From assembly GCF_900083545.1 (NCBI RefSeq), contig NZ_LT559262.1:3584324-3648323 (forward strand): a stretch of DNA of 64,000 bases, read 5' to 3'. The notes under the pieces were generated by a model. The model had not been told where the DNA came from and did not search any database. It was given only the letters and a program-made list of their open reading frames with translations. Shown here in pieces: positions 8,907 through 18,990 of this stretch. The stretch comes from Alistipes provencensis. GTDB taxonomy: Bacteria > Bacteroidota > Bacteroidia > Bacteroidales > Rikenellaceae. Every line of letters begins with the position of its first letter. Positions within the stretch are counted from its first letter, which is position 1. The position numbers and the translations under genes are program-made.

Positions 8907-10274
8907 ATGGCTAAAGTCAAAAAGGCATATTTCTGCAAGAACTGCGGGTTCGAAGCCCCCAAATGGCTGGGGCGCTGTCCGTCGTGCGGCGAATGGAATA
9001 CCTTCACCGAGGAGATCATCGCCCGCGAAAGCGGCTCGGTGGCAGCGACCGTGGCGGGACCCCTGCCCACGGCGAAGCCCCAGCGGGTGAAGGACATCCG
9101 CGAAAGCGAGCATGTGCGCATCGACCTCGGGAATGCCGAGGTCAACCGGGTGCTGGGCGGCGGCATGGTCCCCGGATCGCTGGTGTTGGTGGGCGGCGAG
9201 CCGGGAATCGGCAAATCGACCCTCTCGCTGCAGATCGCGCTGGCGGCCAACGGGCTGAAAACCCTCTACGTCTCGGGCGAGGAGTCGGCCGAGCAGATCA
9301 AGATGCGCGCGGCACGCATAGGAATCGGCAACGACGAGTGTCTGATCTATCCCGAAACGCTGTTGGAGAACATCGTAGCGCAGATCGCCGAGCACCGTCC
9401 CGACTTAGTGGTGATCGACTCGATACAGACCATCTACACCGACCTGCTGGATTCGTCGGCGGGAAGCGTATCGCAGATCCGCGAATGCGCGGCGACGCTG
9501 CTGAAATACGCCAAGTCGACCGGAACGTCGATCTTCATCATCGGACACATCACCAAGGACGGTTCGATAGCCGGTCCCAAGATATTAGAACACATCGTCG
9601 ACGTGGTCCTGCAGTTCGAGGGCGACAGCAACAACATCTACCGCATCCTGCGGGGCATCAAGAACCGCTTCGGCGCCACGTTCGAAATCGGCGTGTTCGA
9701 GATGCTCGACGCCGGGCTGCGGGGGGTCGACAATCCGTCGGAAATCCTGCTGACCCACTACGAAGAGCCCCTTTCGGGCATCGCCGTGGGGGCTTCGGCC
9801 GACGGCGTGAGGCCCTATCTGATCGAAGTGCAGGCGCTGGTGAGCGGCGCGGCCTACGGCACGCCCCAGCGTTCGACGACGGGTTACGACGGGCGGCGCA
9901 TGAACATGCTGCTGGCCGTACTGGAAAAGCGCGTGGGGATGAAGATGTTCCAGAAGGACGTCTTCCTGAACTTCGCGGGCGGATTCAAGGTCGCCGACCC
10001 GGGGCTGGACCTCGCGGTGGTGGCGGCCGTCATTTCGTCCTACTACGACCGGCCCGTGGCCGAAGGGGTCTGCTGCGCGGGCGAAATCGGACTCTCGGGC
10101 GAAGTGCGCCCCGCACCCCGCACCGAACAGCGCATCAGCGAGGCGGCGCGGCTGGGATTCAAACGCATCATCGTCTCGGGCTATCTGGCCAAAGGCGCCA
10201 AACGCCCCAGAGGAATCGAGGTCGTGCCGATAAACAGCATCGACCAGCTCCCCCGGGCGCTCTTTCTGGAATAA
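8907..10274 (+). CDS. radA: DNA repair protein RadA
   Basis: A 455-aa RadA/Sms. It has an N-terminal four-Cys zinc finger (C10, C13, C24, C27), a RecA-like ATPase with Walker A GGEPGIGKSTL, the RadA-specific KNRFG motif, and a C-terminal Lon-like domain. RadA helps process branched recombination intermediates, often by driving branch migration from RecA filaments. The start at 8907 (MAKVKKAYFC) is supported by the zinc finger position and lies 1 base after the previous stop. It ends 4 bases before the convergent gene at 10279. Confidence 0.97.
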   Translation: MAKVKKAYFCKNCGFEAPKWLGRCPSCGEWNTFTEEIIARESGSVAATVAGPLPTAKPQRVKDIRESEHVRIDLGNAEVNRVLGGGMVPGSLVLVGGEPGIGKSTLSLQIALAANGLKTLYVSGEESAEQIKMRAARIGIGNDECLIYPETLLENIVAQIAEHRPDLVVIDSIQTIYTDLLDSSAGSVSQIRECAATLLKYAKSTGTSIFIIGHITKDGSIAGPKILEHIVDVVLQFEGDSNNIYRILRGIKNRFGATFEIGVFEMLDAGLRGVDNPSEILLTHYEEPLSGIAVGASADGVRPYLIEVQALVSGAAYGTPQRSTTGYDGRRMNMLLAVLEKRVGMKMFQKDVFLNFAGGFKVADPGLDLAVVAAVISSYYDRPVAEGVCCAGEIGLSGEVRPAPRTEQRISEAARLGFKRIIVSGYLAKGAKRPRGIEVVPINSIDQLPRALFLE

Positions 10275-10278
10275 GCTT

Positions 10279-11358
10279 CTAATTGAACCGATACCCCGCC
10301 TTGCGCAGGTCGTCCGACGAACGGAAAGGCTTGGGAGGCGTCAGGTAACGGGCGAGAAACTCGTAAGCCTTATAACGGATGTCGGTCGCTTCGCGGGTGT
10401 CGATGCGGTCGAACAGGTGTGCCCCGGGCATCGGCGGATAGACCTTATATTCGAAATCCTTTTTATAGAAATTCAGCGAGTCGATCATGCGCCGGACCTC
10501 GCGGACGCTCACGTCGTCGTCGTTCTCCGCAGTAGTGATCATCAACGGAATCCGCAGCTCTTTGGCATAGTTCACCGGTGAACGGCGGGCATACTCCTCG
10601 GGAGCCTCTTGCGGGGTCTTGCCGATATGGTACGAAGCGGTGAAGTTATCGGTATACCCCGGCTTCTGATATTCGAGACGGTAGGTCACGTCGGAGACCG
10701 GGACCCCCGCATAACCGCAGGCATAGACCTCGGGATATTTACAGGCGTTCATCAGCGTAATCATCCCGCCGTGGCTCCATCCCAGCAGCCCCACCCGCCG
10801 GGAATCGACCATGCGGTAATTCTCCACCATGTAACGGGCAGCCGCCAGCACGTCCTCGTTCTCCAGTCCGCCGTAGTCGATGCTCCGGTAGAAACCCTTG
10901 CCGTAGCCCGTGCTGCCGCGGTAGTCGGGCGCCACGACAAGGTATCCCTGAGCCACGAGTTCACGGATGACATGCGCATAGACCGTGGAGAAAGTGCCGT
11001 GGATGCCCCCGTGGGAGAAAACGACCAACGGATATTTCCTGTTCTGCTTCGCCTTTTTGGGAATGAAGACATAGGCGTAGAAGACGAGGTCGTTGTCCAG
11101 CAGGGCGTCGTGGAAAGCATTGCCCGTTGGGATTTGCCGGAAACGCGGCGGACCGGTCAGGCGGACCTTATCGACATAGGCCACGTCGTCCATCTTGTCG
11201 TACCACAGCACATCCTCGAGTTTCTTGACCACCACGTCAAAATCATGTCCCTGATCTGCGATGCGAGCGGCGAGCGCCGTATGGCTCACCTCCTTTTTCT
11301 CCTGCGCCCCGGCTGCTGCGACGAACAGCAGGAAGAGCGCAACGATCGTTTTTTTCAT
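10279..11358 (-). CDS. Secreted alpha/beta hydrolase, S9 (prolyl oligopeptidase-like) type
   Basis: A 359-aa protein with a signal peptide (MKKTIVALFLLFVAAAGAQ). Its alpha/beta-hydrolase core has a nucleophile elbow GWSHGG, an oxyanion region VFSHGGIHGTFS, an Asp in the TTAENDDDVSV segment and a late His (PGAHLFD). This matches the catalytic domain of S9 peptidases and related acyl hydrolases, without the beta-propeller. It is leftward and lies 43 bases after the regulator at 11402-15487, so it may be co-transcribed with it. Substrate unknown; ester or peptide hydrolysis on the target glycoconjugate of the neighbouring locus is possible. Confidence 0.8.
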   Translation of the reverse strand: MKKTIVALFLLFVAAAGAQEKKEVSHTALAARIADQGHDFDVVVKKLEDVLWYDKMDDVAYVDKVRLTGPPRFRQIPTGNAFHDALLDNDLVFYAYVFIPKKAKQNRKYPLVVFSHGGIHGTFSTVYAHVIRELVAQGYLVVAPDYRGSTGYGKGFYRSIDYGGLENEDVLAAARYMVENYRMVDSRRVGLLGWSHGGMITLMNACKYPEVYACGYAGVPVSDVTYRLEYQKPGYTDNFTASYHIGKTPQEAPEEYARRSPVNYAKELRIPLMITTAENDDDVSVREVRRMIDSLNFYKKDFEYKVYPPMPGAHLFDRIDTREATDIRYKAYEFLARYLTPPKPFRSSDDLRKAGYRFN

Positions 11359-11401
11359 AGTTCCGAGCGATTTAATCATTCATTGTATTGACTGTCGTTT
11401 T

Positions 11402-14400
11402 TCAGAATTCGGCCCCGTCACCGGGCGCAGCCCGTTCGAGACTCTTGATATAGTCGTTGGGACGCATCCCGAACTGCTTGAAAAAGCACTTGGCAAAATA
11501 GGACGACGAGTTGAACCCCACCAGAAAACCCACCTCCGTGGCCCGGTAATGCCCCTCGGCCATCAGTTTGCAGGCCACTTTGAGTCGGATGAGTTTGATA
11601 AAATCGTTGGGGGTCGTCCCGGTGATGGCTTTCAGTTTGACGAACACCGAGGTGCGGCTCATCCCCATCTCTTGTGCCAACATTTCAATGGAGAAGTCCG
11701 GCACGGTGATGTTCTCCGTAATGATGGCCGTACAGCGGTCTACAAACTCCTGATCCAGCCGGTTGTAGGCCTCGATGCGCGTCGCAGGCTGGGGCGTGGA
11801 AACAAAGACCTCGCGGAGCCGGTTGCGGCCGGCAATGAGGTTTGTGAGCTGTGCATTGAGGTGGGCAATGGAGAAGGGTTTTTCGATGTAGGCGTCGGCG
11901 CCGTACTCCAACCCCTGAATCTTGGTTTCGAGGTTGGTCTTGGCGGTCAGCAGCACCACCGGGATATGCGAAGTGTCGATGTCGGTCTTGATGCGGCGAC
12001 ACAGCTCGAGGCCGTCCATTCCGTCCATCATCACGTCGCTTATCACCAGATCGACCCGGTTTTTGGCCAGCATAAGCAACGCCTCCTCGCTGCTCGCCAC
12101 AGCGATACAGAAGTAGCGTTCGCCCAATACCCGGGTGAGAAAATCCAGTATTTCGGCATTATCGTCGACCAGCATGACAGTATAGCGCCGCACCGGGGCT
12201 CCGGCCTCCTCAACGGCCTCCGGATCGGAGTCGGCAGGGCTCTCCGAGATGAGATCGTCGATGATGAACTCATGGAGCCGGCTCTCCGTCCCGGTGTCGG
12301 CCGCCGACGTCCCGCGGACGGGCAGTTCCACACGGAAGGAGGCGCCCGAAAGCCCATCGTCCCGGTCGGAAACGGAGATCGTCCCTCCGAGTAATTCAAC
12401 CAATTGCCGGGTCATGTGCAGCCCGATGCCGCTGCCTTTGGTCGCCGAACGGTCGGAAGCGACCTGATAGAAAGGCCGGAATATCTTCTCGCGCTCAGCA
12501 GGGGCAACGCCCGGCCCGTCGTCTCCGACAACGAATGTCACCAGCTCCCCGCATTGCCGCACTTCGAGCCAGATATACCCGGAGGCATGTTTGATGGCAT
12601 TGGAAAGGAGGTTGCTGAGAATCTTGGTCAGCGCCTCACGATCGGTGATCAGCGTCAGGTCCTGCGGCTCGACCGCCACATTCAACCGGATGCCCCGCTG
12701 CCGGGCCGTCGGGCCGAACAGCGGCACGATCCCGTCGACGAGCTCCTTCACGCCGCAGGGAGCATAGCTGAGACGGTAATTGCCCGAATCGACCTTGCGG
12801 AAGTCGAGCAGTTGTGTCACCAGCGCAAAGAGACGTTTGTAGTTCATCTCGATAATATCGAGGTATTCGCCGTATCTGTCGTTCATCGGCCGCGACTTGC
12901 GAATGTATTCCAGCGGCCCGATGATGAGGCTCAGCGGCGTCCGTATCTCGTGCGTAATGTGGGTGAAGAAGTTGATCTTGGCGTCGTAGACCTCCTGCCG
13001 GGTCTTCGCTTCAAGCTGCCGGAGTTTCTCGCTGTGCTTCCTGTCCGAACGCCGGAGCAGGTAACGGATCAGGACGGTCAGCCCCAGCAGCAGGATAAGC
13101 GCATAGAGCGTCAGCGCCACGGGCGATTTGAGCGCATGCGGACGGACGACGATATCGAGCACGGTCTGTCCGCCACCCCACACCCTGTTGTTGCCTGCAC
13201 TCTCGATACGCAACGTATAGCGGCCGGAAGGAAGGTTGTTGTAGTTGACGATACGGTTGCGGCCGTCGGTGACATACCATTTGTCGTCGAAGCCATCCAG
13301 TTTGTAACGGTAGAGCATCTCGGCCGGATTGACGTAACTCAATGCCGCGAATTCGATACTGAGCATCCGCTGGTCGTGAGCCAGCACAACCTCACGCGTC
13401 GTCTCGATGGAACGCACCAGCGGCGATCCGTCGCTCCGGGGAGTGACAGGGCGGTTGTAAATGGAAAGCGACGTGAGTACCACCGGCGGAACCGCGCGGT
13501 TATTGTCCGTGAGACGATGGGGCGAGAAAGTACAAAGGCCGTCGGTGGTGCCCAGAACAAACAGACCGCTATAGTCAACCAAGCAGGCGTGCCCGGAGAA
13601 CTGCTCGTTGTAAAGCCCGTCCGAGCGGGAAAAAAGCCGCGTCACATTCGTTGCCGTGTTCCAGCGCACGAGCCCCTTATTGGTTGCGATCCAAAGCGTT
13701 TCGCCGCTGGGAACGATACCCGAAATGATGCGGTTGGGAAGCGGCAGATCGTCGTAACGGACAAAAGCGTCCGTAGCGGCATCGTAACGGCAGACGCCGT
13801 AACCGTCGGAACCGATCCACAGACGGCCGTCGTGATCGACGGTCAGCACCGTAAGCACGTTGCGCACCAACGAGTGAGGATTGTCCGGATCAGCCAGATA
13901 GTGACGGCAAGCCCCTGTCCGAACGTCGTAGCGATAGAGTCCGTCCTCTTTGGTTGCGATCCAGAGATTGTGGTCGCCATCCTCGGCGATGGCCGCGATA
14001 CGGACGGGAATACCCAGCCGGACGAAGCAATCCTGCTCACGGTCATAACGGCACAACCCGTTGGCCGTTCCCAGATAGATACGCCCGGTAGCGCTCTTGA
14101 AAAGGACGAAGACACGCGACGAGGGAAGCGAATGTTCGTCGTCCGGATCGTGGGAATAGCTCTTCACGCGGCCGGTCCGCAGGTCGAACACCTCCAGTCC
14201 CCGTTCATAGGTGGCGACAAAGAGCTGGTTGCCGTCGTACAGCAGGTCCGAAACAATGTATTGGGACGCCCCGATATCCGCCGCCGTGCGGAAAGGCTTG
14301 ACTTCCCCGGTCAGCGTATTGACGGTATAGACGCCGTCGTCGTCGGTACCCACCCAGATAATCCCTTTTTCACCCTCGCTCAGGGCCTTGATGATCCGTC

Positions 14401-15487
14401 CCTTACCCGAGGAGGAGCAGTTGTCGCATCCGTAGAAGCGAAAATCGTGCTGCATCGGCGGAAAATACTCCGCTCCGTAGAAATAGGAACCCAGCCACAA
14501 ACCGCCCTCACGGTCTTTATAGGCCTTGTAAACCAGTTCGTTCGCAACGGGAAGCACGCGCGGTTTGTGTTTATCGCCCGAACGGATCACCCCCTCTTCG
14601 ATCTGAAAGATGCCGACCCCGTTGTCCGAAGCGACGAGTATCTCGTCGGGACCATAGGCGACGATGTCGTGGATGTGGTGGAGCAGGCTGCCGGGACGCC
14701 CGTCGCGGTAGTTGACGAAACGTCCGGTCCGGCGGTCAAAACAATCGATACCGGAAGAGTAGGTTCCGATCCAGAGATAGCCGACCGCATCTTCGTAGAT
14801 GCTGTGCACCTGATTGTCCGAAAGACCGCCCGGCTGTTTGCGGTAGGCGGTAAAACGCCCGGTCCGCTTCGAAAAGGCGCAGAGCCCCTGATCGTAGGTC
14901 CCCACCCAGACAACTCCTTCGCTGTCAACCAAGAGCGAAGCGACCGAATTCTGAGAAATGGTCGACGCATCGGCCGGATCATGCCGGTAAACCCGCAACC
15001 GGCCGGTGGAGGGCGTATAACGGTAAAGTCCGTCGGTCATCGTCCCGATCCACAATTCACCGTCCGCGTCCTCGGCAATACGCAGCACCCGGCCGCTGAT
15101 GGCTTCACCCGCATCGGTCCGGACGTCGAAATGGCTGAAAACGCCCGTTTGGGGATCGTAGACATCGACCCCGCTGTCCAAAGCGATCCACATACGATTG
15201 TCCCGGCTTATCAGCAGCCAGCGGACACTGTTGCTCGACATCCCGTCGCCATCCTCGCCTGTATAGTAGTACTTTCGGAAATCGAGCCCGTCGAAACGGT
15301 TGAGCCCGTCGTTGGTCCCGAACCAAATGAAGCCCAGCGAATCCTGCACAATGCTGTAAACACGATTCGACGAAAGTCCGTTCTCCATCACATACCGACG
15401 CGATATAACGCGGTCCGAGGTACGGGCCGCCACGACCGAGACCGCTGCGAACAGTAACAAGATATGGAGGATGATTCCGCGTTTCAT
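11402..15487 (-). CDS. Hybrid two-component system regulator (HTCS) of the GH89 locus
   Basis: A 1361-aa one-protein signalling chain. The order is signal peptide; about 14 Reg_prop beta-propeller repeats (to about residue 690); Y_Y_Y domain; a transmembrane helix (LTLYALILLLGLTVLI); HisKA with the phospho-acceptor His in FFTHITHEIRTP; HATPase (NLLSNAIKHA, GDDGPGV, GSGIGLHM); a complete receiver (MLVDDNAE, DVMMDGMDG, LLTAKT, IEKPFS); and an AraC-type HTH at the C-terminus. HTCS proteins sense glycan fragments in the periplasm and activate the linked susCD genes. The start is ATG 15487; a perfect TAAATTTG box sits 24 bases upstream. It is transcribed separately from the SusCD run by virtue of the terminator at 15531-15568. 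Confidence 0.95.
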   Translation of the reverse strand: MKRGIILHILLLFAAVSVVAARTSDRVISRRYVMENGLSSNRVYSIVQDSLGFIWFGTNDGLNRFDGLDFRKYYYTGEDGDGMSSNSVRWLLISRDNRMWIALDSGVDVYDPQTGVFSHFDVRTDAGEAISGRVLRIAEDADGELWIGTMTDGLYRYTPSTGRLRVYRHDPADASTISQNSVASLLVDSEGVVWVGTYDQGLCAFSKRTGRFTAYRKQPGGLSDNQVHSIYEDAVGYLWIGTYSSGIDCFDRRTGRFVNYRDGRPGSLLHHIHDIVAYGPDEILVASDNGVGIFQIEEGVIRSGDKHKPRVLPVANELVYKAYKDREGGLWLGSYFYGAEYFPPMQHDFRFYGCDNCSSSGKGRIIKALSEGEKGIIWVGTDDDGVYTVNTLTGEVKPFRTAADIGASQYIVSDLLYDGNQLFVATYERGLEVFDLRTGRVKSYSHDPDDEHSLPSSRVFVLFKSATGRIYLGTANGLCRYDREQDCFVRLGIPVRIAAIAEDGDHNLWIATKEDGLYRYDVRTGACRHYLADPDNPHSLVRNVLTVLTVDHDGRLWIGSDGYGVCRYDAATDAFVRYDDLPLPNRIISGIVPSGETLWIATNKGLVRWNTATNVTRLFSRSDGLYNEQFSGHACLVDYSGLFVLGTTDGLCTFSPHRLTDNNRAVPPVVLTSLSIYNRPVTPRSDGSPLVRSIETTREVVLAHDQRMLSIEFAALSYVNPAEMLYRYKLDGFDDKWYVTDGRNRIVNYNNLPSGRYTLRIESAGNNRVWGGGQTVLDIVVRPHALKSPVALTLYALILLLGLTVLIRYLLRRSDRKHSEKLRQLEAKTRQEVYDAKINFFTHITHEIRTPLSLIIGPLEYIRKSRPMNDRYGEYLDIIEMNYKRLFALVTQLLDFRKVDSGNYRLSYAPCGVKELVDGIVPLFGPTARQRGIRLNVAVEPQDLTLITDREALTKILSNLLSNAIKHASGYIWLEVRQCGELVTFVVGDDGPGVAPAEREKIFRPFYQVASDRSATKGSGIGLHMTRQLVELLGGTISVSDRDDGLSGASFRVELPVRGTSAADTGTESRLHEFIIDDLISESPADSDPEAVEEAGAPVRRYTVMLVDDNAEILDFLTRVLGERYFCIAVASSEEALLMLAKNRVDLVISDVMMDGMDGLELCRRIKTDIDTSHIPVVLLTAKTNLETKIQGLEYGADAYIEKPFSIAHLNAQLTNLIAGRNRLREVFVSTPQPATRIEAYNRLDQEFVDRCTAIITENITVPDFSIEMLAQEMGMSRTSVFVKLKAITGTTPNDFIKLIRLKVACKLMAEGHYRATEVGFLVGFNSSSYFAKCFFKQFGMRPNDYIKSLERAAPGDGAEF

Positions 15488-15510
15488 GGGCAATTCGCCG
15501 TATCCGGAAA

Positions 15511-15518
15511 CAAATTTA
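15511..15518 (-). promoter_or_regulatory. -7 box for the HTCS gene
   Basis: TAAATTTG on the minus strand, matching TAnnTTTG, 24 bases before the ATG at 15487. No clear -33 TTTG. Confidence 0.55.
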
Positions 15519-15530
15519 ATCTTTTTTTCG

Positions 15531-15568
15531 AAAAAGAGCTTTCATGACCCGACAGGCCATGAAAGCTC
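15531..15568 (-). terminator. Terminator of the SusC-SusD-FISUMP operon
   Basis: A perfect 11-bp inverted repeat (15536-15546 and 15558-15568), followed in the leftward direction by five T. It lies 29 bases past the stop of the lipoprotein gene at 15597. Confidence 0.8.
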
Positions 15569-15596
15569 GGCTCCGGTATTCCTCTCTACGAGAGAA

Positions 15597-17357
15597 TTAC
15601 TGCGCCTTGATCTTGATGCCGCCGTCGTTGAGGCTACGGATAGACATAGAACGGGCACTATTCTGCGATGTCTGCACATCTATCACATGAAACATGGAAG
15701 ACCCCGTGGCATTCTGATAAGAACGTGTCCACATCCAGCAACCATTCTCAGCTCCGGAAGTCCAACTTCCTGTATTACTCCTATAACCGCTTCTGGGAGC
15801 ATTGAACCCAGAAATATTGTCATCCTGCCGTCCTGCTGTCGGGAATACCTGCGGCTGGCCTTCGGCATCATAGTCGCAGAAGCAGCGCAGACGTCCCATG
15901 CAGCCATTGCCCCCGAGGTAGGCTTTCAGAGAATTAGCTTCGTCCTTGGTCGGCACGATCCAACCTTCAGGCGAAAGATTGTCCGCAATAAGGTCCTCCG
16001 CATTGCTCAACCCGGCATCCGCAACGGTCTCGAAACCGCCGATGGTCAGATAGGGATAAAGCAGTCCAAAACGTTCGCGATTCATCAACGCAGCAGTTTC
16101 CGTGCTCGCACCGTTGTTGTAATTGAAGATACAGTAGTTCGGTTTCCGACGGTCTGTTTCATTGGTCGTCACGTTCGTCGGAATGGCCTCGAAATTCTTG
16201 TTCTTGTTGTAATAGACCGTATTGAGGTGCTTGCCCATCCAGTACTGCGTGCCGATCTTCACGATAGGATAGATATTGGTTTCATCTTTACGCACATCGG
16301 TAATGACATGCGCAACCACAGTAGCCTCCTTGCTGCCGACGACCTCCTCGGGACCCATCCCCACGTCGCCGGGCATATAGACTTTTGTTACAGGTTCGGC
16401 CAGCGTCCCGGCGATATAGCCCGACAGCGTATTGTCGGCCGCATTGAACGATACGGTTCCACCGTGCACGGCGCCCGTCGGGGCAGCATAGACATAGGTA
16501 GCATCATCCAGATCGGAGTTGGCGAGCACGATCTGCGCCACATAGCCCATCGAGAGATCGACCTCGTCATTCTCCACCGGGTAGACCACCACGGCCTGCG
16601 CATTGATCTTGCCTTTCGCGCGCAGGAACTCCCGGGTAATCTGCGCCACCTGTTTCTGGCCGTCCATCACCTTGTAAACCTGCGACTCGCTGAAGTCGGG
16701 AATCTCGAAAACATAGGGCGTCATACCACCCTTACCCTGATAGACGGTGACGAAGGCCGTGCGCGTCTCACCGGTGATGGCCCGCTTGCCCGTAACGGTC
16801 AGCAGGGCGCTGCGCGCCTCCGTGCGGTCGTTGAAGCGGGTGTTGACGAAAAGCTGGTCGCCGTCAACCAATGCGGAGCACCACTCCTTCTCGGTATCCT
16901 CGACCGAGACCGACAGGTCGGTCAGGAACTCCGTGTTGAGTATGGTAAGCGTCGACGATGCCCCCAGATAGCGCACCGGAAGGTAGTCCGACGAAAGCGA
17001 GATGCCACCCTCGGTGTCCTGCGCCACCCGGATGCGCTGCGTCTGGCGTCCGCTGCGCACCATGATGTAGGAGGAACGCACATCGTCGGTGAGATTGCCG
17101 TCCACAACCACATACATCGACTTGCGGCCCGGAATCACCTCGTACTGAAGCCACGAATCCTCCGACGGAGCATAGATATGCCAATAGTTGCTGATCCGGT
17201 CGAGCGGCAGGTCGACCTGAACCGATTTCTTGGCCGGAGCGAAGTTCAGCGTCACATCGTCGAGCATCACCTCCTCGTCCGACTCCTCCTTCTCACACGA
17301 GAAGCCGACCAGCGCGAAGCACAATACGATCAGCGTCCGATACAGATACTTTTTCAT
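15597..17357 (-). CDS. BACON/FISUMP-domain surface lipoprotein of the GH89 locus
   Basis: A 586-aa lipoprotein (lipobox GFSC, Cys about residue 21). The N-terminal half has BACON-like beta domains (a WLQYEVIPG segment and RSGRQTQRIRVAQD). The C-terminal half, from IGTQYWMGKHLNTVYYN through GWIVPTKDEANSLKAYLG to RSLND, matches the FISUMP (major paralogous) domain. These accessory lipoproteins sit at the outer membrane beside SusCD and probably bind glycan or glycoprotein. Last gene of the leftward operon; 31 bases after SusD. Ligand unknown. Confidence 0.75.
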   Translation of the reverse strand: MKKYLYRTLIVLCFALVGFSCEKEESDEEVMLDDVTLNFAPAKKSVQVDLPLDRISNYWHIYAPSEDSWLQYEVIPGRKSMYVVVDGNLTDDVRSSYIMVRSGRQTQRIRVAQDTEGGISLSSDYLPVRYLGASSTLTILNTEFLTDLSVSVEDTEKEWCSALVDGDQLFVNTRFNDRTEARSALLTVTGKRAITGETRTAFVTVYQGKGGMTPYVFEIPDFSESQVYKVMDGQKQVAQITREFLRAKGKINAQAVVVYPVENDEVDLSMGYVAQIVLANSDLDDATYVYAAPTGAVHGGTVSFNAADNTLSGYIAGTLAEPVTKVYMPGDVGMGPEEVVGSKEATVVAHVITDVRKDETNIYPIVKIGTQYWMGKHLNTVYYNKNKNFEAIPTNVTTNETDRRKPNYCIFNYNNGASTETAALMNRERFGLLYPYLTIGGFETVADAGLSNAEDLIADNLSPEGWIVPTKDEANSLKAYLGGNGCMGRLRCFCDYDAEGQPQVFPTAGRQDDNISGFNAPRSGYRSNTGSWTSGAENGCWMWTRSYQNATGSSMFHVIDVQTSQNSARSMSIRSLNDGGIKIKAQ

Positions 17358-17388
17358 AGTTCTCGGTTTTAGATTGTTCTATTTTCGT

Positions 17389-18978
17389 TTATTCGTTATT
17401 GGTCTGGTATACCTCGTCATAGGTCTCGTAACCCGGATTCTGCTGGTTGCGGATGGCCTTGTTGGCCTCCAGTTCCGACAGCGGAATCGGATAGACGACC
17501 TGCATGCGTGCCTGACTCTTGCCCGAGCCGTAACCGAAGGCAATGGTTATCTTGTTGGCATTTTCAAGCAGTTCGGGACGCTTCATCGTCTCGCCCCGGC
17601 GAAAATAGTCCCAGTAGTTGTGCCCCTCGAGCATCAGTTCCCGGCGCCGCTCGGCGAGCACCTCGGCGAGAGCCCCCGAAACAGAGGAGGACTCGAATCC
17701 CGTCGTGTTCGCGCGCGCCTCACGCACGCAGTTGTAATAGGGTTCGGCCAGCGCAACGGAACCGCCCTCCTTGCAGAGGTAAGCCTCGGCCAGCGTCAGA
17801 TAGATCTCAGGCAGGCGGATGACAGGCTGATTGTAGACATAGTGATAGGTCTCACCCACATATTTGCGGTAACCCTTATAGTCCTTGTTGGCAATGCCCA
17901 AGTCGCAGACCAGATAGCCGCGCACATCGTCGGGATCGGACTGCAGCAGGGCGACCGTGGCCGGGAACAATCCGTAGGCGGCATAACCGACAGCCTGCGA
18001 CACCTGTCCGTCGTTCTCTGCACCCGGATTTTCGTAGGTGGGCTTGCGGACAAGGTAGTTGAGGCTGTTGCCGCCGTTGTTGTCCGAAAGGCTGTAGACG
18101 AGTTCCCAGATATTCTCCGAGTTGAAGGGCTTGTAGTAGGAGGTCTTGTAGGTGTCGTAAGGAATCATCCGGTAGGTCCCGGCGGCGGCCCTCAACGCCT
18201 CCTCGCCCTGCTCAATGACATCGTCCCAGCGCTCCATGTAGAGATACAGGCGCGCCAGCAGGCCGCAGACGGCCACATAGTTGACGTGTCCCTGACGCGG
18301 AGCCGTGCCGGTCAGCAATCGCTTGGCCTCGAGCAGTTCGCCCTCGATGTAACCATAGACCGTGACCGCCGAATCGCGGCGCACCTCGTAGTCGAGGATG
18401 TTGTTGGCCATGTCCATGCCATCGAGAATGGGCACGCCCCACGCATAGGCTCCGGGCGTGGCGCCGATGTCGTACTCCTCGCCGTCGGGGAAGGAGAAGC
18501 GCGGCGGGTAGGCGAACAGCCGCATCAGGTCGAAATAGGCCAGTCCGCGCAGTGCACGGGCTTCACCCTCGACCCGGTGCAGGTCGTCGTCGCCCATGCC
18601 CTGCACTCCGCCGATAGCCTCGATGACGTCGGTGGCGGTCCGGATGCCGCCGTAAATCTTGAGCCACAGTCCCGAAGCGGCCCCCGACGAGGCTGTAGAC
18701 TCGGCATAGCGGTTCTCGCGTTCGAAGCTGTTGCCGCTCGACACGCGCACGAAGAAGTCGTTGCCCTTGGCGGCCTCGTAGGCCATCAGGTTGCGTCCGT
18801 AATAGTTCGCATGCTGGAAGATGTCGTAGACACCGTTGAGCAGCGCTTCGATACCTTCGGGGGTCTTCAGTATCTCCCTGTCCTGATCGGTGTAGGACTC
18901 CTTGTCGAGGAAATCCCCGCACGAAGACAGCCCCGGAAGCAGGAGAAGCGCAGCCAAATAGATCCGTATCTTTTTCAT
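17389..18978 (-). CDS. SusD/RagB-family glycan-binding outer membrane lipoprotein
   Basis: A 529-aa SusD-like protein: lipobox LSSC (Cys about residue 20) and the family opening CGDFLDKES. TPR-like helices follow (RGLAYFDLMRLFAYPP), and the C-terminal RagB/SusD region has EVLAERRRELMLEGHNYWDYFRRGE. SusD proteins cap the SusC channel and capture glycan at the surface. It is 12 bases downstream of SusC and on the same strand. Confidence 0.95.
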   Translation of the reverse strand: MKKIRIYLAALLLLPGLSSCGDFLDKESYTDQDREILKTPEGIEALLNGVYDIFQHANYYGRNLMAYEAAKGNDFFVRVSSGNSFERENRYAESTASSGAASGLWLKIYGGIRTATDVIEAIGGVQGMGDDDLHRVEGEARALRGLAYFDLMRLFAYPPRFSFPDGEEYDIGATPGAYAWGVPILDGMDMANNILDYEVRRDSAVTVYGYIEGELLEAKRLLTGTAPRQGHVNYVAVCGLLARLYLYMERWDDVIEQGEEALRAAAGTYRMIPYDTYKTSYYKPFNSENIWELVYSLSDNNGGNSLNYLVRKPTYENPGAENDGQVSQAVGYAAYGLFPATVALLQSDPDDVRGYLVCDLGIANKDYKGYRKYVGETYHYVYNQPVIRLPEIYLTLAEAYLCKEGGSVALAEPYYNCVREARANTTGFESSSVSGALAEVLAERRRELMLEGHNYWDYFRRGETMKRPELLENANKITIAFGYGSGKSQARMQVVYPIPLSELEANKAIRNQQNPGYETYDEVYQTNNE

Positions 18979-18990
18979 GGTGCTTTGCGA

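Noticed and set aside
12404-15457. A 1017-codon plus-strand frame opposite the first HTCS gene
   Set aside because: The minus strand encodes a complete, textbook HTCS; the antisense frame shows no domain or signal peptide.
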